Below the pieces are notes generated by a model, which worked only from the letters and a program-made list of their open reading frames with translations, had not been told where the DNA came from and did not search any database. Shown in pieces: positions 13,631-24,701 of a stretch of 64,000 bases of DNA. Source of the stretch: Thamnaconus septentrionalis (taxonomy: Eukaryota > Chordata > Actinopteri > Tetraodontiformes > Monacanthidae). The stretch spans positions 13,081,861 to 13,145,860 of the forward strand of contig CM020501.1 in NCBI GenBank assembly GCA_009823395.1, in the 5' to 3' direction. Made by a program: the position numbers and the translations under genes. Each line of letters opens with the position of its first letter. Position 1 is the stretch's first letter.

Positions 13631-15363
13631 GTGCGCACGCGTGTTTGTGTGTGAGCCTGTCACGGCGGGCCAGGTCTCACCACCTGGGACAAAAGTGTCA
13701 GAGTGGCCGCAATTGTTGAGACACCAGCTGCAGCCCAGCCATTTGGTAAACACGTTTCCCGAGCCAAAGGGAGACATTTTATCGGCCTTATCACACAAAG
13801 CAGCGCCGCTAATGTGAAAATGTAGCGTAATCTAATGTTGTAGCACGTCCGCTGTATTGTGTCAACGCACTTAATGGACTGTGAGTAATGCAAACTATTG
13901 TAGGAGTGGTGATTTAAAAGTGTCGAGTTATTATCGATTCTAATCATGCAGCCATTTTTAAAATGCGACACACACACACACACACGCATGCACTGACTCA
14001 AAGAACAAAAGTTACATTTCTACATTGAGTAACTTAGTCGATAATTAAATCAAATTAAATTGCATTGCATCAAATTTAGCCTCAGGCTGGCAAAAATGAA
14101 AAAAATGTGGATTTTTAGTTATTTCTCAGTTGGTAAAGATGATTTTAATTCAAGTTATTATTAAGAAAAACTGGAGAGGGCAACAGTATAATAATATATT
14201 ATCAGAATGCATTATCAAATAAATGGAGGAAAACAGAAACTTTTGGTCTAAGATCTGCTAGTTTTTTTTGTGGAGAATATAGTAGTATTTAAGACTCAGT
14301 ATGTGTTTGAAAAGTAATCTATTTTAGGAATAACAAAACAACAACATACATTTTTAAGTTTGTAGTCTAAAGTCACTAATAAGAAATCCCCAGTGTCTTT
14401 TTCTTGCTAATAAGCATTTCATATTTACATACAAATGTCACTTTAATATCACATCAATACAAATCACTCGTCTTGTCCCATTCTTTTAAAGACGGAGGAT
14501 TCCTCCGAACAGACACCCCTTCCCTAGCTGGCACGCTTTACTTCCTGCGTCGCCCGCAGTCCAATAAACACCGGTGTTCGGATTATTTCAGTCATTAGCC
14601 GCAGTTCACCAGATGTTGTGTGCAGCGAGCAGCGAGCGGTGGTGTTACAGTGTCGTTCCAGGGAATACATTAGCTGCTTTTCTGGATCGCCGGTGCGCAT
14701 CAACGTCGCAATATAGGACATGTTGACACAGTGATGCGTGCTGTCATACACACATTGGCGCTCGCCACGGCAACATTCACGCTGTGTATACATACATTTT
14801 GCCTTTCTTCTCCCTCGCCCCCCCCAGTCATAGATATCATTCACTTTGAAATAAATCCGAAACATCTGTTAAATTCATGCACAAACACTCAAAACATGTT
14901 TGCTGCCAATGCATGAAAAGAGTTGGATGGGTTGACACTTGACAGATTCTCTCTCAGAGAGGGAAGAAAAAAGAAAAACCCTTCGTGTCGGTTGGTGTTG
15001 TAGTTGTAGTTGTGTAACGCGTTTCATCCCTGCGGTTTTTGCCGAAAAGGATGAGCGCTTTGCTGTGCCTCGCTAATGGAGTGCAGGATCTCCAGAGAGC
15101 CACCCTGAAAATCCAGCGCTATTAATTCCGCGTCCGTCTCTTGTCTGCTCTGAAGCCAGCGAGCAAAATAGGATCAAGGTTCATTAGCGTGTCAGCAGCG
15201 CTCTGCCTGGCCGGCTGACGAGTTCCAATGGAAATATTTTTCTTTTTTTGGCAGCGGGAGGAGGAGGAGGGGAGGGATGAAATATCCTGCAAAACACAAC
15301 GAATATATTTCACAAGTTTTCTTTTTCTCCCTTGTCTTTCTTTCTCCCTTCTCCGTGCGTCAG

Positions 15364-15520
15364 AGGTGGCCCCCTACCTGCAGGGGGACGGACTGAGGCG
15401 GCAGGTGGCGCTGGAGGGAAACAGACTGGTGTTGACCTGCCTGGCTGGAGGCAGCTGGCCTCTGCAGTACCGCTGGACTCTCAACAACAGCAACCTCACA
15501 GACTGGACGCCGCGCTACAG
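15364..15520 (+). CDS. sdk1: sdk1-like coding exon: first half of Ig domain 1
   Basis: This 157-bp exon encodes the N-terminal half of the first immunoglobulin domain of a Sidekick protein, a large neuronal and epithelial adhesion receptor with Ig and fibronectin type III repeats. It sits between a pyrimidine-rich tract ending in CAG and a GTCAGT donor. Two bases (AG) complete a codon from the previous exon, 51 codons follow, and AG remains (phase 2). Residues seen include LEGNRLVLTC with the first Ig cysteine, GSWPL, and the core tryptophan in YRW. NNS and NLT are potential N-glycosylation sites. Wording such as LTCLAGGSWPL and an LT-containing strand is closer to my memory of SDK1 than SDK2. 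The paralogue call (sdk1, a or b copy) is inference; the Sidekick family call is strong. Confidence 0.88.
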
Positions 15521-15762
15521 GTCAGTTGTCACGCACCCGCGGCGGATCTCTCTGCGCTCTACTAAGTGAAAAGACGATGTGGACTCCCCCACCATCTGGA
15601 TTCTAGTCTTCACTTCCTCCCGAGAATCGCTTTGGTCGCCCGGTAACTGTCGCACGAGCAAAGTGGTTTTGCTTTCTGAGTAATTTTGTTTTTTTGAGGT
15701 CAGAATGTTTGCGGAGCTGCCGCAGTAAAAATGCGCACAACCCGCGATTAGAACAGCAGAGT

Positions 15763-15796
15763 TCAGTCAGTCAGTCAGTCAGTCAGTCAGTCAGTC
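15763..15796 (+). repeat. (TCAG)n tetranucleotide repeat
   Basis: About 8.5 units of TCAG, 240 bp downstream of the first exon's donor. Confidence 0.95.
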
Positions 15797-16909
15797 TCTG
15801 TGCAACTCAGCTCATCTTCTTCTGGCCTTGAGTGCCCTTGTGTGTGTGTGTTTGAGTTTAGTGAGAGCGGAGCAACTCCCTCCAGGAGAAACTGCAGCTG
15901 TGAAACAAAATTGTTTTTCTCCATCATTCAGAATGAGAGGGGAATCTTGGGAGCACATGCGCAGCAAGCGCGGGAGGGAGAGGTTTGTAAGCGCCGGGCT
16001 GTGAACTTCTCCCCGAGTTCCAGGCCGTTCGCTTTGAATGAGTGCAGCACGGCGAGACTGTGACTCTGTGTGCGTGTGTGTGTGTGTTTGGAATAATCAT
16101 AGGCCTGAATTACTGCCGGTTTAATATAGGCAGCTGGAGCATATTAAGGATTGAATGCATTTGCAGTTGGAGAAAGAAACAAAAATGTTGTGCGTGTGGG
16201 TGTGCGCGCATGTGTGTGGGAGATCAAATGAGTCCCATCAAAATAAAAAAACAAAAAAAAAACAAATAGTTTTTTCTTTTTTCTTACATTTCCCTAAAAT
16301 ATTTCTGACTAATGAATGAAGAAGCCTGAACTCAATCTCTGCCTCCTGCTCATGCTCTGGCTTCTTGTGTTGAGTCATACATATACACAGTGACTGGATT
16401 TCCGTCTCCTCTAAAAGCCAACAAAAAAAAGCTGTCTAATTGAAATATGTTTTTGAAAAATGTTGATCTCCCTTTTGGTGTTTTTATCGGCAAAAATAAT
16501 AAGAGCTAAACAGTACGCTGGAAATGCATTTGCGGAAAAATTCTTGATGAGAGGAACGTGTTGGCTGATTACACTGATGTTGTCTTATTGTGTTTCCCAG
16601 TAATGCAACACAGCCTGGTTGGTAACAGCAACAGTCGATGCATTTCAACCAACGAGGCGACTGAAATGTTTCTAAAATATCCCCAAGTTTGATAATCAAC
16701 CCGTCAAGTTGTGAATTTCTGTAGCCAATATGTTATATTTGTGGTTTTAACCCCCCGATTCTTGCACATTGTTGTGATGTTGCAGTGGTCAGTACAGTCG
16801 TCCTACAGCAGGGCGCAGGAGGTTGGATTGTGTGCACTTTCCTGTCCTCCCTGCATCTGCGTGGGCTCTCTGGGAACTCCTGCTTCCTCCCGCAGTCCAT
16901 TCGCATTAG

Positions 16910-17108
16910 AGTAACTGGCAACTTTAAAATTGGCCGTAGGTGTGAGTGTGAGTGCGGTTGGCTGTTTGTGTCTGCGCAGCCCTGCAACAAACTGGCGACC
17001 TGTTCATGGTGTAACCCCTCCTTCAACCCTAAGACAGCCGGAATAGGCTCCGGCGCTCAGTGCGACCCTGAGTCCAGGAGGAGCGCTGATAGGGAATGAA
17101 TGGGTGGA
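16910..17108 (+). mobile_element. L2-type LINE 3' tail (diverged)
   Basis: The phrases TAGGTGTGAGTGTG, CCCTGCAACAAACTGGCGACCTGT, GGAATAGGCTCCGGC and GTGCGACCCTGAG, ending in GAATGGGTGGATG, follow the order of a very common fish LINE/SINE 3' tail. That tail typically reads GGCGACCTGTCCAGGGTGT, GGGATAGGCTCCAGC, CGACCCTGA and GGATGGATG. Several differences show it is old. The family label is from memory. Confidence 0.75.
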
Positions 17109-17929
17109 TGTTATGGTACATTACCTACTACTTAGCGACAGAGGTGGAGTAGTTTATCCACTCCGAACACTTGAGGTGTGCTTTTACCCTGCATTCCTCT
17201 TTTCCTTTTTCTTGTCAACATTGAAAAGATTGGCTTAACGTTAAGATTTAAACCGGGCCATGGAAAGAGCAGGTGCGCGCGCACACACACACACGCACAC
17301 ACACACTTGGCTCAGTTATGCATTTTCTTACACTAAGCAAGCAAGAAAAAAAAAAAAATCGTCACCACTCAAGCAGTGCTTGACGAGGCTGAAGTATAGT
17401 TTTTTTTGCCCCAACGTTTCCCACTTGTAATTCTTGTCCTTTGCATATTGTTGTTGTCGCTAAGTTGCACAGGGAAACATTTTCATGAGAGGGCAACGCA
17501 GTGGTGGAAAGGTCCCTGAAACATACCGTTGTTTCTGTGCGAGACTTGCTTAGGATATTAAAATAACAAGGGAAAAAAAATCCATCATTGTACATGGACC
17601 TAATAATAAGAAAATACCTTCATCAGTGGAGAGACGCAGTGAAAGTATCCAATATGGAAATATGTTTCAGGATAAGATTCCAGTGAAACAGCATGTGTGA
17701 GCTGTTGCTGTGTGCGTGCGGGTGTGTTTGTGTGTGTTAGTGTGCGCGCGTGTGTTAGTGTGTGGGTTTTAATGCGTTGGCAGCATCCACTAACAGCCTG
17801 GGAGTTAAATACTTGGCTGTCCTGGTATTCATAATGAGCCCCAAAGCGGTGTCCAGTTTTACACTGTCTATCCAGTTTGTGTGTAATCTGTGCGCGTGCG
17901 TCCGCATGTGTGTCTGCGTACCTGCCGAC

Positions 17930-17932
<3 letters not shown>

Positions 17933-17963
<31 letters not shown>
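17933..17963 (+). repeat. (GT)n microsatellite
   Basis: About 30 bp of GT in a wider GT/GC-rich zone (17700-17965). Confidence 0.95.
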
Positions 17964-17964
<1 letters not shown>

Positions 17965-19689
17965 CGGCTTTCGTGTGTTTGTCCAGCATGGCACCAACCT
18001 AGATCCAGTGCCAAGCTTCCCATTAGTGAAGCACACTCCATTAAAAGCCCATTAACAAAGCATCACCCAGCACTGGAAAAACATGCAGAGTCAAAAACAT
18101 CCTCATGTGAAGCGAGACAAACACGCACGCTCGCCGCAATTCAGAAAGGTTTCCAACCTTGGCGTTGTTGATCGTCGCACTCGTGACAATGGGAAGCACA
18201 AATCCCACTTTGGAGCCAAGTTTACACGAAGAGTGTTTGTCTGCATAGTAACAAAGCAGACCCTCCGCTGTGCCATGTTGCCTGGTGATCACCTTTTATT
18301 AGTCTGGATCAATCTTGGCTACTATATGTTAGTGGTTCTGCAGGGTTTTTTCGCTGGTCAATGTTTCGAGAGAAGGTAAATGCAGAGCAGCAATTTATTT
18401 GTTGTCGCACATTGGCTAGAATGCAGCATTTCCAATAAGTAGAAATAGAACAAAACAAAATTGCTGAACTTCAGTGAACATCATTTAATAAATGGAGGCA
18501 TAAAATAATTTGAAAACAAAACAAAAAAAAGGGCCTGTTCAGAAGTAATGCACTCTGCACTCTGTGTACATTTTTAAAATCCATATGTCAACGAGTCATC
18601 TAAAGTTTGAGGAAATAATGAAAGAAAATACGAAAAAAAATCAAAAGTGGTGCACAGAATAGTTGCACATAGCATCTTCTGAAACAACAAGACACACATG
18701 GATGTGACACTGAGGTTGGTTCTTTTTTGCACTGTACTTGGTTATGCACTAAAGTCAAACCCCTCTGGCGTGATAACTGCTCCACTTTAACCAAGATCAC
18801 TGGAGTTAAAGTTCCAGTGGACCCTGAATTGTGCCTGCTAGGGAAACTTAGCAAGTATTCGTGGCTCGCTAAACAAAACGCAACTCAAATTCATAGAAAT
18901 TGCTCTGTGTGTAGCCAAGAAATGCATCACGGTGTCATGGAAATCTGACTCCCCTCTACTGACTGACAGGCGGTCGTTTGAAATGAATAGTTGCATCCCC
19001 CTGGATAAAATCACACCTTTTTGAAAATATGACAGCCATATCTAGACCACAGTCGCCTGTCTTATATTTTTGAGGGGTTGGGGGTACGAGGGGGTCCTTT
19101 GATAAGTTTTGTCTGTGTACTGTTGGCATATTGACTCATTTCTTGTACATTTTGCATATATATGTATATAAAACTGAAAATAAAATAGTCTGAAAAAAAA
19201 CAAAAAAAAAACAAGTCACACATTGGATGCTTCAGGCATCAACCCCCCCAAGATTGCCACATTTCTTTGGCTGCTAATGAACCTGGCCCCTCTGACCAAA
19301 TAAATAACAGAATATATGAATGAATAAATAGAGAAGCATCAATCAGCAGTCTGATCCATCTTCAAAAAATGCACCATATTTTCCCCTGAACAAGTTCTCT
19401 TTTTATGACAGAAGGCACTGACAGTAGAATTATAATCAGTCCCACAAGTCCTTAAATGGTGATACTAGCATCAATATTTCATATGCACAATGCTGCATCC
19501 CAATTGCTGTTGGTGGTTCTTCAAAGTGGTCGACGAGTGTTTTGAGGTCATGGTCAAGGTCAGCTGTCAACCTGTGCTGGTGAGGAGGCTTTTGGAAGTG
19601 CGAGCTGCAGCAGTACGTGAGAAAAATGTTGTGACATAGATTCTTTTTGGCAGCGCAGCCGTAAAAAAAAAACCCCTGCTCTTGTCCAG

Positions 19690-19796
19690 GGTGTCCATCC
19701 CGTCTCTGAAGAGGAGCGACGCCGGCCTCTACCAGTGTGTGGCAAGGAACCGGATGGGAGCGGTCATCCAGAGGAGGACGGAGGTGCAGGTGGCCT
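19690..19796 (+). CDS. sdk1: sdk1-like coding exon: second half of Ig domain 1
   Basis: This 107-bp exon completes Ig domain 1. Its first G completes the AG left by the previous exon to give Arg (in RYR), 35 codons follow, and a final T is left over (phase 1) before a GTGAGT donor. The frame reads IPSL, then DAGLYQC with the second Ig cysteine in the typical DxGxYxC motif, then RNRMGA and [12 protein letters not shown] and VQVA are strongly conserved in Sidekick proteins as I recall them. The join to the exon at 15364 restores one continuous V-type or I-set Ig fold with both cysteines. A minus-strand open frame overlaps this exon but is only its shadow. Confidence 0.9.
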
Positions 19797-20035
19797 GTGA
19801 GTATCCAGACTAAACACCGTCGTGTCACTGAACTCCTCCCCAAAGGTCCGACTTTTACGGGAGTGATTTATTTCCACCCGACGTTTAAAGACTTTGGCAA
19901 AGCCACATTCGTATCTAAATCTCCTGCATCATCTCTGATTAATGGCGTTCAGATGATTTACCATATCGCCGAGCTCCCTCAGCTGCCGCCGCATCCCTCA
20001 GCCGCACCACCTAAAGGATCGACATGGCCTTAATA

Positions 20036-20229
20036 TGTTAATTTGCATTGCTCCTATTTTACACACACTACGGTACCTGTGAACCTGGGGATATGCATGC
20101 GCAGGGGACGCGTGGGTAAAAAGGTGAATCTGGAGGAAAACGGGTGTGTTTTGGTTTTACAACTTGTTCGGGAGGAATAATGATTGTTAGAACGGAATAA
20201 ACGTCGTTTTATTGCATCACTGGTTAACA
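20036..20229 (+). repeat. 5' LTR of the copia element
   Basis: This 194-bp repeat begins TGTTAA and ends TTAACA, giving a short inverted terminal repeat. It matches the 3' LTR with four substitutions by hand count, one single-base indel, and a 35-bp segment (20128-20162) that the 3' LTR lacks. An AATAAA motif is present at 20197-20202. Confidence 0.93.
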
Positions 20230-20230
20230 T

Positions 20231-20249
20231 TGGTAGCAGAGGATGGTTT
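20231..20249 (+). other. Primer-binding site for initiator tRNA-Met
   Basis: One base after the 5' LTR lies TGGTAGCAGAGGATGGTTT. It is the exact complement, over 19 nt, of the 3' end (including CCA) of vertebrate initiator tRNA-Met as I remember that sequence. It would prime minus-strand DNA synthesis. Initiator tRNA-Met is the usual primer in many copia lineages, so position and identity agree. Confidence 0.88.
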
Positions 20250-20254
20250 AGAAG

Positions 20255-20506
20255 ATGGCTGCAAACTACAAAGTACCGCCGAAGTTTGACGAAGCCAGGT
20301 CATATTAATGTTGGAAAAATGAAGTCAACATGTGGAGGCGAGTTATCGAACTCGAAAAGAAAAAGCAGGCTCTTGCTGTGGCTTTGGGGCTTGAAGGAAG
20401 AGCCAAGGAAATTGCTATGGAGATATCTGCTGACGAACTCGACAACGAGAACGGTATGGACAAATTATTAGAGAAGCTGGACGGCGTGTTTCAGCTTGAG
20501 GAATAG
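20255..20506 (+). pseudogene. Copia gag, N-terminal fragment (broken)
   Basis: An ATG six bases after the primer-binding site opens a frame that reads as a capsid-type Gag N-terminus. An in-frame TAA at 20306-20308 ends it after 17 codons. The same frame then continues with coherent Gag-like sequence to a TAG at 20504-20506. Just there the coherent reading moves to another frame, so the TAG and the frame break (about 20498-20509) may be a single lesion with one base missing. The assignment rests on position and downstream continuity. Confidence 0.75.
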
Positions 20507-21408
20507 GATCGGCATATGAAGAATATACACAGTTTGATCGTTTGACAAAAGACGGCTCGGTTTCAATGGCAGACTACATCATTGATTTTGAACAACGATA
20601 CAACCGGATAAAAAAATATAACATAACGCTTCCTGATGCAGTGTTAGCCTTCAAGCTGTTAGATACAGCCTGTCCCGACGAGAAAAACAGGCAACTTGCG
20701 CTAACGGCATGCCCAGATCTAAAGTTTTCATCGATGAAGTCAGCACTGAAGAGGATCTTTGGAGGGAAGACGCCAGGCTTGTCAAATGGAATACAACTAA
20801 ATCAGGACGCAGCTTTCTTCACAGAACAACGACAAGGGAAAGGGAGACGGAACGCGACGTTTCAAAATGCTCAACAAAGGACACCGTTGCCAGGCACCAA
20901 CCCATTGGATAAATTTGGTAAGCGGTCAAGATGTGCTGTTTGTCAAAGCACATTCCATTGGGCTAAAGACTGCCCTCACAGGAAGAATGAACAGGTAAAA
21001 TTAACTGAAGACGAAAATGTAGATGAAGTCAACATCACGTTGTTTACAAATGACCCCATGTCTGACTGTGAGATTTTCATGACTGAATCCCAAGGTTCAG
21101 CCATCATAGACACTGCATGTACTCGTACAGTATGTGGAGAGAAGTGGCTTGACAACTACGTCAGTGGTCTCAGTCAAGAGCAGACACACAAACTGATGAA
21201 GACAGAAGATCCCAGTTGCAGACCATTTCGTTTTGGTGATGGTAATTTAGTATATTCCGCAAAAAAAGTGAAACTGCCTGCCAAAATAGGACAAACAAAA
21301 TGTCAAATAGAGACAGAAGTGGTTAAAGTTGACATTCCACTGCTGCTAAGTAAATCATCACTGAAGAAGGCAGGAACTGTTTTAGACATGGAAATGACAG
21401 AGCAGTGA
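20507..21408 (+). pseudogene. Copia gag C-terminus, zinc knuckle and protease
   Basis: An open frame of about 300 codons continues Gag. It contains a canonical CCHC zinc knuckle (CX2CX4HX4C) at 20932-20973, which binds RNA in nucleocapsids. It then runs into an aspartic protease-like segment whose active-site triad reads Asp-Thr-Ala at 21109-21117, where D-T/S-G is usual. Near 21386-21396 the coherent frame shifts again, equivalent to one missing base, and this frame stops at 21406-21408. It is non-functional as assembled. Confidence 0.85.
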
Positions 21409-21791
21409 TGTTTAAGCAACACATACCCCTTGAGTTCACCAGCTCAGGACACTACTGTGTGGACATTAGAGACCAGGACAACACAAGAAGACAATTAAAA
21501 GATGACATGATACTTGCAGCGACAGCTGAAGATGAAGCCCTGACAGTGACAGAAAATATGTCACCAGGTGAAAAGCGCAAAGTCCTTCTCATGCTTCACA
21601 AACAGTTTGGCCATGCCTCAGCAGACAGACTGCAGAGGCTAATTCAAAGCTCTGGAAACAAAGACAAGGACTGCCTTGCTATTTTGCAACAAATAGTACA
21701 TGACTGCGACATATGTCAGAGATACAGCAAAACAAAGTCAAAGCCAGCTGTGGGACTGCCACTAGCTTCGGAGTATAATGAAACAAATTAA
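21397..21791 (+). pseudogene. Copia pol: GAG-pre-integrase zinc-binding region
   Basis: This frame follows the break near 21390. It contains the HHCC zinc-binding motif of copia integrases, with His codons at 21597 and 21612 and Cys codons at 21705 and 21714 (HX4H...CX2C). It ends at a TAA (21789-21791) that lies inside a small AT-rich insertion rather than in original coding sequence. Confidence 0.87.
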
Positions 21792-21819
21792 AAAAAACAA
21801 AACATTATATTATTAAACA
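21786..21819 (+). repeat. 34-bp AT-rich insertion inside copia pol
   Basis: This block interrupts the integrase reading frame just before its catalytic core. It introduces a stop and changes the frame by one. The pentamer AAACA occurs at 21781-21785 and again at 21815-21819, which leaves a 29-bp AT-rich core. That looks like a templated or filler insertion with a 5-bp duplication. Confidence 0.7.
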
Positions 21820-24579
21820 GTGGCAGTGGACCTGCATGAATTGGAACCAGGAGTATGGTACCTACATGTGATAGATCAATTTACACGCTTCAGTGCAGGA
21901 AGTATTGTGAAAACAAAAAAGGCCTCTGAAATAGTCAACTCCCTCATCCACATTTGGATAAGTGTTCACGGACCCCCGCGGATTTTGTTCAGCGACAACG
22001 GAGGCGAGTTCAATAATGAAGAGTTCAGAGACATGGCAGAAAACTTCAACATCGAGATGAGGACAACAGCAGGATATAGTCCCTGGAGTAACGGGCTGTT
22101 GGAAAGACACAATCAGACTCTCACTGACATCATTCTCAAGGTGAGAAAGGAAAAAGGATGTGAGTGGCACATTGCCCTGGACTGGGCCCTCATGGCTAAA
22201 ATTTGTATGCACAGTGTTCATGGTTATAGTCCACATCAACTGGTATTTGGTCAAAATCCTAACCTTCCTAATGTATTAGTTGATAGGCTACCTGCACTGG
22301 AGGGCACTACAATGAGTGCAAGGGTAGGGCAACACATATCAGCATTGTATGCCTCTAGGAAGGCTTTCACTGAAGCTGAATGTTCAGAGAGGATAAGGAG
22401 AGCACTGCGTAAGCAACTCAGACCCACAGATGAAAAATATGAGACAGGAGACAAAGTCTATTACAAAAGAGCTGACAGTGCAGAGTGGAAGGGACCAGGG
22501 GTAGTAATTGGTCAAGATGGAGCTGTTGTATTTGTAAGACATGGAGGCATCCTTGTTAGAGTTCATCACTTAAGGCTTAATAAGATACAAACACATGATC
22601 AGAATAATGTACAAGATGAGAGGGTTGTACATAACCAAGCAGCAGACAGGGAACAGAGTGAAAACACAGGTGTTGTGAACAGAGCCACAGGTAGCTCATA
22701 TAGTGAACAAAACATAGACACTGACAACGAACAGGAGAGTGACAGAGATTGTAATACAGGAGAAGGGGTTTGTCCACTAGTAACTCAAAATGAGATGACA
22801 CAAAAGGAAATGGAACAAAATGTCTGTGATGATAACTCTGTTTGTTCTGCGAGTGTAAAGTTGAAAACAGGGCAGACTGTAACCTTTATGAAAGGAGATG
22901 AAAGTGTTCCGTGTAGAGCCAAAGTTCTAGGCAAAGCAGGTAAAACCACAGGACAGTACAAAAATTGGTATAACCTGCAACTTATCGAAACTGATGGAAG
23001 TCATAGTCAAAAAGAGGCAATTGATCTGTCCCGTGTTAATAGTCTCAGTATTGAGTCTGAAGTCAGGGATGCTGATGTACTTATAACAAAAGACGTGTCA
23101 TTTGACACAGCTAAACAGGAAGAGATAAGAAACTGGAACAAAAATGATGTTTTTGAAGAAGTTGAAGATGCAGGTCAAAAGTGTGTTTCCACTCGATGGG
23201 TTTGTAGTCTAAAAGAAACTGACAAAGGTATTGTACCTAAAGCAAGACTTGTAGCCAGAGGCTTTGAAGAGCTTAATATTCAACAGCTTCAGAAAAATTC
23301 ACCAACTTGTGCCTCTGAATCTCTAAGATTATTGCTATCCGTGATTTGTCAAAATAAGTGGAAAGTCCATTCTATGGACATTAAATCTGCATTTTTGCAG
23401 GGCATGGAGTTGTCAAGGGATATTAATATCCGTCCACCCCCAGAAGCAGATAGTAAAGGGGTTCTATGGAAACTAAAGAAATGTGTATATGGTTTAGCTG
23501 ATGCATCACTTTATTGGTACAACAGGGTGACAGAAATCATGCTGGGTACAGGTGGTAAAGTGTCTCAAGTTGATCCTGCAGTGTTTTATTGGTTAGATGA
23601 ACACTGCAAAGTAAAAGGTGTACTTGCATGTCATGTGGATGATTTCCTGTGGGCAGGCACACAACGCTTTGAAACTAATGTGATTCCTCAACTGAAGTCT
23701 ACGTTCCATGTGGGACGAGAGGAACATGAGAATTTCTGCTATGCGGGAATGGATATTGTAACTGTTAATGGTGTAATTGAGATGCATCAGCACAGCTATA
23801 TTGAAAACTTGCAGCCAATTCCCATGCAACCAGCACGTGCTATACAAAGGGATTCACCTCTGTGTGAGACAGAAAAGGGGCAGCTTAGATCAAAAATAGG
23901 ACAAATACTTTGGGTTGCAAAGCAGACCAGACCTGATGTTATGTTTGATGCTTGTATTTTGGCATCCATTCTGAACAGTGCTACAGTGCAGTCTATTCAT
24001 GATGCTGATAAGGTGATCCGTAAACTAAAAGCTGATTAGGTTACTCTGAAATTTCAACATTTGGGTAATAACGATGCTTTGAACTTGACTGTTTTCAGTG
24101 ATGCGTCGCTGGGAAACTTGCCAGATGGAGGTACACAAGGGGGGACATTGATCACCCTCATGGGTGAGAACAAGACGTTTTCTCTTCTTTGTTGGCAATC
24201 TAAGAGGATCAGACGTGTGGTGCGAAGCACCCTTGCTGGAGAGACTCTTGCCATGTCAGATGGAATAGATAACGCAATCTTTCTTGCCACCCTCTTTTCT
24301 GAGCTCACTACTGGATCTGCTGAACTGAATGCTCCCGCATTGGTCTGTGTGACTGACAATCACTCGCTGTTCGATGCCCTCAAGTCCACAAAGCAGGTCA
24401 CAGAGAAGAGACTTCGGTTGGACATAAGCGGCATCAAGGAGCTCATTCAGAACAAGACAATTAAAACGGTGCTCTGGTCAGAGACAAAAGCCCAACTCGC
24501 TGACTGCCTAACAAAAAAGGGGGCATCACCTTTAGTGCTCTTGAAAGCACTCAGTGAAGGAATTTGGAATATGACCTAA
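21820..24579 (+). pseudogene. Copia pol: integrase core, reverse transcriptase, RNase H
   Basis: One frame runs across this 2.8-kb stretch with a single in-frame TAG at 24037-24039. The integrase DDE residues are codons 21829 (D), 21994 (D, in SDNGGEF) and 22102 (E, in LLERHN), with a 35-residue spacing between the last two. The reverse transcriptase has KARLVARGF, the SAFLQG strand, and an active site reading HVDD at 23632-23643 in place of the commoner YVDD. RNase H carries D (24100), E (24241) and D (24355) and ends near the ADCLTK motif. The stop separates reverse transcriptase from RNase H. Domain content is typical and complete apart from these lesions. Confidence 0.93.
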
Positions 24580-24701
24580 ATGTTATGCCCTCAACAAAAA
24601 AAAAAAAAAGGGGTGATTTGGTTTGTTTTTTGTTTTTTATTGCACCTTTCTGTAATGCACTTTTATTTTTTTTTGTTCTTTCAAAGAAAGAAGAGGGAGA
24701 T
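24580..24701 (+). promoter_or_regulatory. Copia 3' untranslated stretch with polypurine tract
   Basis: After the pol stop comes an A- and T-rich stretch. It ends in an uninterrupted 18-base purine run at 24683-24700 one base before the 3' LTR. This is the expected plus-strand primer of reverse transcription. Confidence 0.85.

Larger units (their letters stand above)
1..15363 (+). other. Upstream intron of the sdk1-like gene (partial)
   Basis: No coding exon is recognisable in this 15.4-kb stretch. The first supported exon begins at 15364 with an acceptor and an incoming phase of 1, so a coding exon must lie further upstream, presumably the signal-peptide exon. The open frames here on both strands are short, low in complexity or made of translated microsatellites. 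What it holds: GT/CA and CT tracts (for example near 1145, 3414, 8893, 11227 and 12573-12828), purine-rich blocks at 12090-12140 and 12950-13130, G-runs at 12253-12300, a short CTG run near 7111-7130, and an imperfect tandem duplication at 13258-13630. A ~T-rich block at 4543-4586 ends in an acceptor-like AACAG, but nothing homologous follows. Intron assignment is inferred from the exon structure. Confidence 0.75.
15521..19689 (+). other. Intron between the two Ig1 exons
   Basis: This 4.2-kb intron starts with GTCAGT and ends in TCTTGTCCAG, with a phase 2 junction. The acceptor's pyrimidine tract is short and is preceded by a run of ten A's, so it is a weaker-looking site than the other three. 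Content seen: a TCAG tetranucleotide run at 15763-15796, GT-rich tracts near 16069, 17716 and 17933-17963, an L2-like LINE tail at about 16910-17108, and AT-rich sequence at 18400-18700 and 19150-19330. No other exon is recognisable. Confidence 0.8.
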
